Shown here: piece by piece, positions 15,000-23,117 of the stretch | Numbering within the stretch: the first letter of the stretch is position 1 | Layout: every line of letters begins with the position of its first letter | NCBI RefSeq assembly: GCF_001458255.1 | Contig: NZ_CYSB01000040.1 | Span: 310,001-374,000 of the forward strand | Reading direction: 5' to 3' | Origin: Thalassovita autumnalis | Lineage (GTDB): Bacteria > Pseudomonadota > Alphaproteobacteria > Rhodobacterales > Rhodobacteraceae | DNA: 64,000 bases | Translations under genes and position numbers: made by a program | The notes under the pieces: model-generated | Database searches by the model: none | What the model saw: the letters and a program-made list of their open reading frames with translations, nothing else | What the model was told of the DNA's origin: nothing

Positions 15000-17900
15000 T
15001 TAGCCGTTTTGGCCCGCCAGCAGGTTGGCATTGCCGCCCGCCGCAGTGGTGTCAACACATAGGTGACGTTCATGCAGCACGTGGCCCGCGTCAGGGGCAT
15101 CGGTGACCAATGCCACCAGTGGCCCATCCCGGTCCGCCAGCGCCGCAGCATAGCCGCGCGCCAGTCCCAAATCGCCCCACCAGATCACGGCGGCCAGATC
15201 GCGCAGGCTGCGCATCGCGCCAGGATCAACCACGCCGGGCTGCTCCACCGCGACGCCCCCCAGACCGCGCACCAGCGCCGCCTGTTCCGCCGCCAGCTTC
15301 ACCCCTGGTCCCAGACACAGCACCGGACCGCGTGCATAGGCGCTGAGGCGGTTCATCTCCCCGGTCGGTCCGGGCATGTCGCGTTGCATCACCGGTGCGC
15401 TTGGCACCTCGGCGCTGCTCAGCTGACGCTGCACCTGCTCGCTGGCCACCGGGTTGGTCGCCTGCGCGCCCTCAGGCGAAACCGCCGCGCGGGTGAACCG
15501 TGGCAGGTAGTTCGGCCCGCCCGCCTTGGGACCTGTGCCCGACAGACCTTCGCCACCAAACGGCTGGCTGCCGACAATGGCGCCGATCTGGTTGCGGTTC
15601 ACATAGAGGTTGCCGACATGCACCGCATCGGCCACCTCCTGCACCCGGGTGTCGATACGGGTGTGCAGACCAAAGGTCAGACCGTAGCCCGTCGCGTTCA
15701 CCGCCGCGATCACATCGTTGATCTCCCCCGCTTTGAAAGTGGCGATATGCAGCACAGGGCCAAAGACCTCTTTGCCCAGATCCGCAATGCCGCCCACCTT
15801 GATCAGCGACGGCGCCACAAAGTGCCCCTCGGCTGGCGCATCCAGCTGATGCAGCAGGCGACCTTCTGCCTTGGCCGTCGCGATATGGGCGTTGATCTCG
15901 GCCTGAGCCGCTGCATTGATCACCGGGCCGATGTCAGTTTCCAGATCCCAAGGGTTGCCCACCCGCTGTTCGTTCATTGCGCCGATCAGCATCTCACGCA
16001 GGGCCGGTTCAATGTCTTCCTGAACATAAAGGCACCGCAGGGCCGAACAACGCTGACCCGCCGACTGGAAGCTGGAGGCCACGATATCCCGCACCGCCTG
16101 TTCCGGCAGGGCGGTGGAATCCACGATCATGGCGTTCAGACCACCGGTTTCCGCAATCAGCGGCGCGCCCGGGGCCATCGATCCGGCCATGGCCGCCTGA
16201 ATACGTTTTGCCGTTGCGGTGGATCCGGTGAAGGCCACGCCAGAAATCCGCGGGTCAGAGGTCAGCGCCTTGCCCACCACAGATCCTGGTCCCGGCAGCA
16301 ATTGCAGCGCGGTTTTCGGCACGCCGGCTTCATGCAGCAATTGCACCGCGCGGGTGGCAATCAACGGGGTTGTTTCAGCAGGTTTGGCCAGCACCGCATT
16401 GCCCGCCGCCAGCGCCGCCGCAATCTGGCCGGAGAAAATGGCCAAGGGGAAGTTCCACGGACTGATACAGGTGAAGATCCCGCGCGCCGGATTGCGCAGG
16501 CTGCCAGCCTCCAACGCATAGTAGCGCAGGAAATCCACCGCCTCGCGCAGTTCCCCCACCGCATCCATCAGCGTTTTGCCAGCCTCACGCGCCAAGAGCT
16601 GGAACAGCTCACCATAGTGCTCCTCATAAAGATCCGCCGCCCGGTTCAGCACTGCCGCACGCTCCGCCATAGGCGCATTCCAGGGCGTTGCTGCCTCAAG
16701 GGCGGTGGCCACGTCTTTTTCAGACGACAGGGTGATCTGGCCGATCTCCTCCCCAGTGGCCGGGTTGATGCTAGGCTCAACAGCCCCGCCCTCCACGGCC
16801 CCCGCGATCTGCGGCCCTGCCGCGGTGAGCGCCTGACCGCCGCGCGCAACCTCAATCTGGCGCAGCTCATTCACATCAAACAGATCGAACCCTTTGGCGT
16901 TTTTGCGATCCGCGCCAAACAGCTCAGGCCCGTATTTCAGATAACCCAGCTCCTGCGCCAGATCCGCATCGACTTGCGCAAAGGGACAGGCCGCCACTTC
17001 AGCTGGGCTGATATCCTCATCCACAATCTGGTTCACAAACGAGGAGTTGGCGCCATTTTCCAGCAGACGCCGCACCAGATAGGCCAGCAGATCACGATGC
17101 GCCCCAACCGGCGCGTAGATCCGGCAACCCGTCTTTTCATCAGACAAAACCAGATCATGCAGGCTCTCGCCCATGCCGTGCAGGCGCTGGAACTCATAGG
17201 CCTCATTCGGCAGCTCATTGGCCATTTCCAGCACTGCGGCCACGGTGTGGGCATTGTGGGTGGCGAACTGCGGATAGATTCGGTCTGTCATCTGCAACAG
17301 TTTGCGCGCATTGGTGACATAGCTGACATCAGTGGCGGATTTGCGGGTGAACACCGGGAAATCAGTCAGGCCTTCGACCTGCGCCAGTTTGACCTCCGTG
17401 TCCCAATAGGCGCCCTTCACCAGTCGGATCATGATGCGGCGCTCATGGCGCTGCGCCATGTCATAAAGCCCATCGATCACGTCACCTGCACGCCGCCCAT
17501 AGGCCTGCACCACAACGCCGAACCCATCCCAGCCGGCCAGCTGCTCGTCGGCCAGGACCGCCTCAATCACCTTCAGCGGCAGGCCAAGACGGTCGGCCTC
17601 CTCCGCATCGATGTTAAAGCCCATGCCCGCCCGCGCCGCCTGCCGCGCCAGATCGCGCACCACCGGCACCAGTTCGGCCATCACACGTTCGGTTTTGGCC
17701 ACCTCATAACGCGGGTGCAGCGCCGACAGTTTGACCGAGATACCGGGGTTCATCCGAATATCACCGCCCTTGCAGCGGTCGGTGATCGCGGTGATCGCAT
17801 CGGCGTAGGCCTTGGCATAGCGGGCGGCATCTGCGGCGGTCATCGCCGCCTCGCCCAGCATATCGTAGGAATAGGAATAGCCCTTGGCCTCCATGCCTTT

Positions 17901-18440
17901 GGCGCGCTCCATCGCGGCCTGGATGTCCTGACCCAACACAAACTGGCGGCCCATTTCCCGCATGGCGCGGCCCACAGCGGTCCGGATCACCGGTTCGCCC
18001 AGACGTTTCGCGGCACCGCGCAGGGTGCCCGCCAGGCCTTGTGCGTCATCTTTCAGCACCCGCCCGGTCAGCAACAGACCCCAGGTGGAGGCGTTGACCA
18101 GCGGTGAGGCCGAGTTGCCAAGGTGTTTGGACCAATCCGACGGGGCGATCTTATCCTCGATCAGCGCATCGATAGTGTCGGCATCGGGCACCCGCAACAG
18201 CGCCTCGGCCAGACACATCAGCGCAATGCCTTCATCGGTCGACAGGCCATATTCGGCCAGAAACACCTCCATCAAGCCCGGTTTGGATTCGGTCCGGATC
18301 CGGCTGACCAATGTGCTGGCCCGTGCCACGATCCTGTCCCGCGTCGCTTGATCCAGCGCCGCCTGTTCTACAAGGGCGGCGACGGTTTCTACTTCGTTAC
18401 GACGTTTGTTCTGATCCCAGCGGGGGTCCAGGTTGATCAT
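15000..18440 (-). CDS. putA: PutA, bifunctional proline dehydrogenase / P5C dehydrogenase
   Basis: 1146 residues. The N-terminal half is a FAD-dependent proline dehydrogenase TIM barrel (residues ~130-470, with RLVKGAYWDTEVKLAQ and ATHNAHTV). The next ~450 residues are the NAD-dependent aldehyde dehydrogenase, with AETGGLNAMIVDS and the catalytic Cys in SAGQRCSALR. A C-terminal ~100-residue ALDH-superfamily tail follows. There is no ribbon-helix-helix domain at the N-terminus, so unlike the E. coli protein it does not repress its own gene; that job falls to the divergent putR. It converts proline to glutamate by substrate channelling at the inner membrane. Confidence 0.96.
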   Translation of the reverse strand: MINLDPRWDQNKRRNEVETVAALVEQAALDQATRDRIVARASTLVSRIRTESKPGLMEVFLAEYGLSTDEGIALMCLAEALLRVPDADTIDALIEDKIAPSDWSKHLGNSASPLVNASTWGLLLTGRVLKDDAQGLAGTLRGAAKRLGEPVIRTAVGRAMREMGRQFVLGQDIQAAMERAKGMEAKGYSYSYDMLGEAAMTAADAARYAKAYADAITAITDRCKGGDIRMNPGISVKLSALHPRYEVAKTERVMAELVPVVRDLARQAARAGMGFNIDAEEADRLGLPLKVIEAVLADEQLAGWDGFGVVVQAYGRRAGDVIDGLYDMAQRHERRIMIRLVKGAYWDTEVKLAQVEGLTDFPVFTRKSATDVSYVTNARKLLQMTDRIYPQFATHNAHTVAAVLEMANELPNEAYEFQRLHGMGESLHDLVLSDEKTGCRIYAPVGAHRDLLAYLVRRLLENGANSSFVNQIVDEDISPAEVAACPFAQVDADLAQELGYLKYGPELFGADRKNAKGFDLFDVNELRQIEVARGGQALTAAGPQIAGAVEGGAVEPSINPATGEEIGQITLSSEKDVATALEAATPWNAPMAERAAVLNRAADLYEEHYGELFQLLAREAGKTLMDAVGELREAVDFLRYYALEAGSLRNPARGIFTCISPWNFPLAIFSGQIAAALAAGNAVLAKPAETTPLIATRAVQLLHEAGVPKTALQLLPGPGSVVGKALTSDPRISGVAFTGSTATAKRIQAAMAGSMAPGAPLIAETGGLNAMIVDSTALPEQAVRDIVASSFQSAGQRCSALRCLYVQEDIEPALREMLIGAMNEQRVGNPWDLETDIGPVINAAAQAEINAHIATAKAEGRLLHQLDAPAEGHFVAPSLIKVGGIADLGKEVFGPVLHIATFKAGEINDVIAAVNATGYGLTFGLHTRIDTRVQEVADAVHVGNLYVNRNQIGAIVGSQPFGGEGLSGTGPKAGGPNYLPRFTRAAVSPEGAQATNPVASEQVQRQLSSAEVPSAPVMQRDMPGPTGEMNRLSAYARGPVLCLGPGVKLAAEQAALVRGLGGVAVEQPGVVDPGAMRSLRDLAAVIWWGDLGLARGYAAALADRDGPLVALVTDAPDAGHVLHERHLCVDTTAAGGNANLLAGQNG

Positions 18441-18564
18441 GGCGGCGCCTCATTCAAAAGGGGTATTCACTTCTGACAGGATAGCGCATTTCAACGGTAC
18501 TATTTGACCAATTCCTGCCCTATCATAGACGAACCGTCTTTTGATTCTGTATCAGGCAGCACAA

Positions 18565-19053
18565 ATGAACCAAACCCTCCCGCCACCAGCAGAGCTGGAC
18601 AGTTTTGACCGCAAGATCCTCGAAATCCTCTCGGTGGAGGCGCGGATTTCGATGACGGAATTGGCTGCGCGGGTTGGCCTTTCAAAGACGCCGGTGCTGG
18701 CGCGGGTCAAACGTCTGGAAAAGGATGGCATCATTACGGGCTACCGCGCCCAGCTGTCCGCCACACGCCTGGGGCTAGATCATGTCGCGTTTATTGAGCT
18801 CAAGCTCTCAGACACCCGGGAGGCCGCGCTGACCGCGTTTAATGAGGCAGTGCGCAAGCTGCCCGAGGTTGAGGAATGTCACATGATTGCGGGCGGTTTT
18901 GATTATCTGATCAAGGTGCGCACCCGCGACATTCGTGATTATCGCCGTGTGCTGGGCGATGGTATTTCCCGCCTGCCGCATGTGGCGTCCTCTTCGACCT
19001 ATGTGGCGATGGAGGCCGTGAAAGACCGGGATGTCAGTGCGCTGGAGGGTTGA
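18565..19053 (+). CDS. putR: PutR, Lrp/AsnC-family activator of putA
   Basis: 162 residues from the ATG at 18565; a TTG 24 bases upstream is in frame but has no support. N-terminal HTH (MTELAARVGLSKTPVLARVKRLE) followed by a RAM/AsnC ligand-binding domain (VEECHMIAGGFDYLIKVRT). It is divergent from putA, with 124 bp between starts, the standard putR-putA layout in Rhodobacter and Agrobacterium, where PutR activates putA with proline. It converges on the histidine kinase gene with only 19 bp between stops. Confidence 0.9.
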   Translation: MNQTLPPPAELDSFDRKILEILSVEARISMTELAARVGLSKTPVLARVKRLEKDGIITGYRAQLSATRLGLDHVAFIELKLSDTREAALTAFNEAVRKLPEVEECHMIAGGFDYLIKVRTRDIRDYRRVLGDGISRLPHVASSSTYVAMEAVKDRDVSALEG

Positions 19054-19072
19054 GGGATTACGGGTTGAGCGC

Positions 19073-21700
19073 TTACGGGCTGAGCGCCTCCAGTTGATGA
19101 CGGGCTGCGTCAACTAGATCCGGCAGTTCACTGGCCTGCTGCGCCGCGGGCAGATCCTCGATCGCTTTCAACGCGCTCTGCAGATCCGCTTCCCCCAGCA
19201 ACCCGGCCATGCCGGCGAGGTTATGTGCCTCCTGCACCGCCTCGGCGGACAAGGCCTCTGCCCCCTGCAAGGAGGTCAACAAAGCGCTGGCATCCTTACT
19301 GAATTTGCCGATGAGGGCAGCAAACTTATCCTGCCCCATCCGATCCACAAAATCGTCCCGTGTCTGGCGCCCCAGCTGGCTGTGATCGGTCTCGAACACC
19401 CGTCCCTCAGGCCCCCCAGCCCCCTCATCCGCCAAGGCAGACAGCGCCTTGTGCAATTGATCCAGGCTGACCGGTTTGGTGACGATGCCGGCGAACCCTG
19501 CCGCAAGGATGCGTTTGTGATCTTTGGCCGAGGCATGGGCGGTGACCGCCAAAGCAGGGCTTTCAACACCCGCCCGACGCATATGTGACAACGCCTCGAT
19601 CCCGTCCATGCCGGGCATCGAAATATCCATCAGGATGATGTGCTGCCACTCGGTCTGCGCCGCCTCAATGCCTGTTGGACCATCCGGTGCGGTTTCCACC
19701 TCCTGTCCAAGTTCGGTCAGCATATCGGTCAGGATATCGCGGTTGATCTCATTGTCCTCAACCACCAGCACCTGCCGGGGTGGCAGGTCTTCCAGAACCT
19801 CAACCTCAGCCTCTGCAGCTTGCAGCGGTGCCTCAACCTGTGGCAGCGGCAAAGTGATCTGAAACAGGCTGCCTTCGCCCTCAATACTGTCGACCATGAT
19901 TGACCCGCCCATCCGGGTGACCAGCCGTTTGGTGATCGCCAGACCCAACCCGGTGCCGCCACTTTCACGGCCAAAACTGGGGTCAACGGTCACAAACTCA
20001 TCAAAGATGCTGTCGATCTTATCTTCGGGAATACCGCTGCCGGTGTCGCTGACGCGGATTTCAACGGTCGCGCCATCTTGCAGGCGCTCAATCTCCACAA
20101 GGATTTCACCATCCTGGGTGAACTTGACCGCATTGCCCACCAGATTGACCAAACAGCGGTTCAGCGCCGCTGGATCACCCAGCACGTGGGTCAAACCGTC
20201 GGTCAGGTATTGCGCCCGCAGCGCGGTGCCCCTGGCTTTGGCCGGGGCTGATTGCGCGGTCATCAAACCCTCCACCAATTCGGGCAGATCAAAGGGTACG
20301 TTTGCCGCCGCTTCCTGCACGCCCTCAAAGCGGGAGAGATCCAGCACATCATTCACATGGCTCAGCAGCAGATCGCCCGACAGTTTCGCCGCCCGCAGGC
20401 TACGCAGCTGGCGTTCGCTCAGCGGATCGCGCTTGAGCAACTCCAATGAGCCCAAAATACCGTTGAGCGGCGTGCGCATTTCATGGCTCATCACGGTCAG
20501 CAGGTCGGATTTCGCCTTCTCACCCGCGCGGGCCTCATCCCGGGCGCGTTCCAGATCAGCCTCAGCCTGCACCTGATGGGTGATATCGCGCAGAAAACTG
20601 ACAAAGACAGTGTGACGGCCCAGCTCGGCGGCGGTGATCGACAATTCCACCGGGAAGATCTCACCAGATTTTCGCATCGCTTCCAGCCGTAACCGGCCGG
20701 CATCAATCACCTTTTTCTCACCGGTCGCCAAAAAGCGCCTCATCCCCTCAACATGTGCACCGCGCAGATGTTGTGGAATAATCTTCTGCGCCATGTTTTT
20801 GCCCAGCACCTCCTTGCGGCTGTAGCCAAACACGGTTTCCGCCGCGCCGTTAAACTCAAGGATCCGCCCCTTGCGGTTGACCACCAGAATCGCGTCGAGC
20901 GAGGAGGCCACCATCGTTTCCAAACTGGCCCGCACCTCTTCGTTTTCCGCCGCCACACGCCGACCCTGGCGCAACAGACGCAGCAACTTCAGCGCCAAGG
21001 ACATCAGGACAGCGATCAACAGCAGCGAGGACAGCGCCAATCGGGTCAGCGTCTGCGACAGGGCTGCACGCGCTTCGTCTGAAGTTTGGGCAAATTGCGC
21101 CACACCATTCAGCAAAAGCGCGCGAACCGGTTTTTTCTGGGCTGCTGTCAGCTGCCCCAGTTCCGCCAAATGGGTACGGAACTCTGCGTCAGGCGTATCC
21201 ACCAAGACGGCACCGGATTGCAGGTAGTCACGCAACCCTTTCAGGATCGCGGCATTTTCTGCACCCTGCCACAAAGGTTGATAGAGGTGCCCATGTTCAT
21301 AGGTGGCGATGCGGCTGTAGAAAATATCAAAACGTGTGCGCAGACTGGCTGCGGCATCTGCGGGTGTTGTCTCCTCTGCCTCCACCTGCTGCGCGGTGGT
21401 TGAGATTTGCGCATCCAACCGCAGCAACTCCACCTCAAGCTGCGCGATGTTCCATTGCAGGTTATCGGTTGAGGCCGTCGACAGATCGCGCAGGCGGCCA
21501 TAGACCTCCGCCATCAAAATCCCCGTCAGGACAAACATCGCAACCAGCAATGCGGCAAACATCAGCTTAACCTGTTTCAAGGGGAAAAGAGGCTTCTTTG
21601 ACAAGGTGTTACTGACTTTCGCGTTGTCGATATCCAAAGGTCTTGCAGCAAAAGGTGCCCGGCAAAACAGGGCACCCTTCAGCGGTTTCAAAACACGCAA
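19073..21700 (-). CDS. Hybrid sensor histidine kinase (PAS-HisKA-HATPase-REC-Hpt)
   Basis: About 875 residues; the start is uncertain. A TTG at 21700, 9 bp after the upstream stop, gives the longest form, but a TTG near residue 33 is also possible. Order: cytoplasmic N-terminus, TM1 (~47-66), ~150-residue periplasmic sensor, TM2 (~220-240), PAS (~262-380), coiled coil, HisKA with phospho-accepting His406 (VMSHEMRTPL), HATPase with N box (NLVGNAVKFT), DTGSGIP and GTGLGLAI, receiver with Asp692 (ILMDISMPGMDG) and Lys742, and a C-terminal Hpt with His826 (EAHNLAGMAGLLG). This is a full ArcB/BarA-style phosphorelay that needs only a separate response regulator; the divergent gene at 22479 is the obvious candidate. 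Confidence 0.92.
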   Translation of the reverse strand: MRVLKPLKGALFCRAPFAARPLDIDNAKVSNTLSKKPLFPLKQVKLMFAALLVAMFVLTGILMAEVYGRLRDLSTASTDNLQWNIAQLEVELLRLDAQISTTAQQVEAEETTPADAAASLRTRFDIFYSRIATYEHGHLYQPLWQGAENAAILKGLRDYLQSGAVLVDTPDAEFRTHLAELGQLTAAQKKPVRALLLNGVAQFAQTSDEARAALSQTLTRLALSSLLLIAVLMSLALKLLRLLRQGRRVAAENEEVRASLETMVASSLDAILVVNRKGRILEFNGAAETVFGYSRKEVLGKNMAQKIIPQHLRGAHVEGMRRFLATGEKKVIDAGRLRLEAMRKSGEIFPVELSITAAELGRHTVFVSFLRDITHQVQAEADLERARDEARAGEKAKSDLLTVMSHEMRTPLNGILGSLELLKRDPLSERQLRSLRAAKLSGDLLLSHVNDVLDLSRFEGVQEAAANVPFDLPELVEGLMTAQSAPAKARGTALRAQYLTDGLTHVLGDPAALNRCLVNLVGNAVKFTQDGEILVEIERLQDGATVEIRVSDTGSGIPEDKIDSIFDEFVTVDPSFGRESGGTGLGLAITKRLVTRMGGSIMVDSIEGEGSLFQITLPLPQVEAPLQAAEAEVEVLEDLPPRQVLVVEDNEINRDILTDMLTELGQEVETAPDGPTGIEAAQTEWQHIILMDISMPGMDGIEALSHMRRAGVESPALAVTAHASAKDHKRILAAGFAGIVTKPVSLDQLHKALSALADEGAGGPEGRVFETDHSQLGRQTRDDFVDRMGQDKFAALIGKFSKDASALLTSLQGAEALSAEAVQEAHNLAGMAGLLGEADLQSALKAIEDLPAAQQASELPDLVDAARHQLEALSP

Positions 21701-21709
21701 CCTGACCCG

Positions 21710-22204
21710 TTACAGCGCAGCTTCAATACGATGCAGCTGCCAGATGCTGCGTGCGTAGTATTTTTCTGCCTGATAGTCGGGATTGCTGTCAAAAGGATAA
21801 ATAACCCAGAGTGGTCCTTTGTCGCGCACCGACATCGGTTCACCGTTCATCCGATCCGCAATAATGGGACCGCCCTCCACCGCGTCTGACAGGGGAATGG
21901 TCACCGCATAATCATTCAGTGCTACGAAGCTCAACTCTTCTGCCGTTAGCCCCAGTTCGGCAACGAGCGTGGCCAGGGACACGCCCTCAAATTCCACCAG
22001 ACCTTCGGTCCAGATGGTTCGGGTGCGCACCACCTCCCGCGGGAGCTGATCCAGATCCGCGCGTTCCAGCGCGATCGAACGATCCGAGCCGGTGGATTTT
22101 ACGGTCAAAATTGGCTCAGCCAAAGCAGGCAAGCTGGTCGTGGCGAGTGTGAAAACAAGAGTGGCGGCCACAGCGATGGGGCGGAAGACAGTTGTGAAAA
22201 ACAT
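21710..22204 (-). CDS. Exported molybdopterin-binding-fold protein without catalytic Cys (possible sensor partner)
   Basis: 164 residues from the ATG at 22204, which starts a signal peptide (FFTTVFRPIAVAATLVFTLATTSLPALA). The mature part resembles the oxidoreductase molybdopterin-binding fold: VEFEGVSLATLVAELGL, NDYAVTIPLSDA, DKGPLWVIYPFD, and a final SIWQLHRIE. It has no Cys at all, so it cannot ligate Mo as SoxC does. It lies 9 bp upstream of the histidine kinase and is surely co-transcribed with it. A plausible role is a periplasmic ligand-binding accessory to the kinase sensor domain. That role is inference. Confidence 0.7.
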   Translation of the reverse strand: MFFTTVFRPIAVAATLVFTLATTSLPALAEPILTVKSTGSDRSIALERADLDQLPREVVRTRTIWTEGLVEFEGVSLATLVAELGLTAEELSFVALNDYAVTIPLSDAVEGGPIIADRMNGEPMSVRDKGPLWVIYPFDSNPDYQAEKYYARSIWQLHRIEAAL

Positions 22205-22279
22205 TTGGGGACCTCTTAGCGCTGCCCCCTTACTGTGACGCTTTTGAATTCGTCTGTGTCTGTGCAGTGGGATAGGCAA

Positions 22280-22295
22280 CTAACCTTTGGGATAG
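22280..22295. promoter_or_regulatory. Dyad box CTAACC-TTTG-GGATAG between kinase operon and response regulator
   Basis: Near-perfect inverted repeat 76-91 bp before the exported-protein/kinase operon and 184 bp before the response regulator gene. 14 of 16 bases match the box upstream of algF. A second partial copy (GTGGGATAGG) lies at 22268-22276. Likely binding site of the response regulator. Confidence 0.6.
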
Positions 22296-22478
22296 TTTGC
22301 CTCAACCATCGCCAAATCGGCTGACCTCTTGCCCGGCTGGCGGGAATTCGCGCTCGCCTCAAGGTCAGGGAAGGAAATTTGTTCAAACCATGCTATTGTT
22401 CTCCCGTGGGATGAGTGCGGCATGGTTCTTGCTAGTATCGGTTTTTACACCGGCGATTTACGATGAGAGGGTTACAAC

Positions 22479-23090
22479 ATGCGTATTTTGATTGCCGACG
22501 ATCACGAAATGGTGCGCGACACGCTGACTGTGTTTTTGAATTCCGAAGGCCGTATTCAGGTTCTGCCTGCGGCCTCGCTGAAGGAAGCGATACAGGTCAT
22601 CGAAGCCAAAGGTCCCTTTGACCTGGTCCTGTTGGACTACAAAATGCCTGGCATGAACGGGCTGCAAGGCCTGAAACAGGCGATTGCCGATTATCCCAAC
22701 CAACCTTTTGCCATCCTCAGCGGCACCGCGCCCAATTCGGTTGCGCAAGAGGCTGTTGATGCCGGGGCACTGGGTTTCCTGCCGAAAACCATGGGGGCCA
22801 AAAGCATGGTCAACGCCATCCGTTTCATGGCCCTTGGTGAGACGTATATCCCTGCAGATGTGATGCAGGCGGCGAATTCCGCCGAAGATCCTTTCGACAA
22901 CCAGTTGAGCCAGCGCGAAACCGAAGTGCTGAGCGGCCTTTGCGCGGGCCATTCCAACAAGGAAATTGCCCGCGATCTGGGTCTTCAGGAGGTGACGATC
23001 AAACTGCATGTGCGCACTCTCTGCAAGAAACTGGATGCCCGGAACAGAACGCATGCGGCGGTGATTGCCAAAGAAGCAGGGTTTGCCTGA
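22479..23090 (+). CDS. NarL/FixJ (LuxR-type) response regulator
   Basis: 203 residues. The receiver domain (1-~120) has acidic residues in IADDHE, phospho-acceptor Asp53 (LLDYKMPGMNG) and the conserved Lys in LPKTM. The C-terminal LuxR HTH (~140-203) reads LSQRETEVLSGLCAGHSNKEIARDLGLQEVTIKLHVRTLCKKL. It is divergent from the exported-protein/hybrid-kinase operon, and the kinase Hpt domain could phosphorylate it. Regulators of this family bind short dyads, and one conserved dyad occurs in this intergenic region and before several alg genes. Confidence 0.93.
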   Translation: MRILIADDHEMVRDTLTVFLNSEGRIQVLPAASLKEAIQVIEAKGPFDLVLLDYKMPGMNGLQGLKQAIADYPNQPFAILSGTAPNSVAQEAVDAGALGFLPKTMGAKSMVNAIRFMALGETYIPADVMQAANSAEDPFDNQLSQRETEVLSGLCAGHSNKEIARDLGLQEVTIKLHVRTLCKKLDARNRTHAAVIAKEAGFA

Positions 23091-23117
23091 CATCCACCGC
23101 CGCATCCCTCCCCTTCC

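Noticed and set aside
15063-18107. A 1014-codon open frame on the plus strand opposite putA
   Set aside because: It has no family features, no RBS and a His/Arg/Gln-rich composition typical of the antisense of a high-GC gene. PutA motifs on the other strand are unambiguous.
18541-18564. TTG start giving a longer PutR
   Set aside because: No Shine-Dalgarno sequence, and the extra residues are not part of the Lrp family; the ATG at 18565 fits better.
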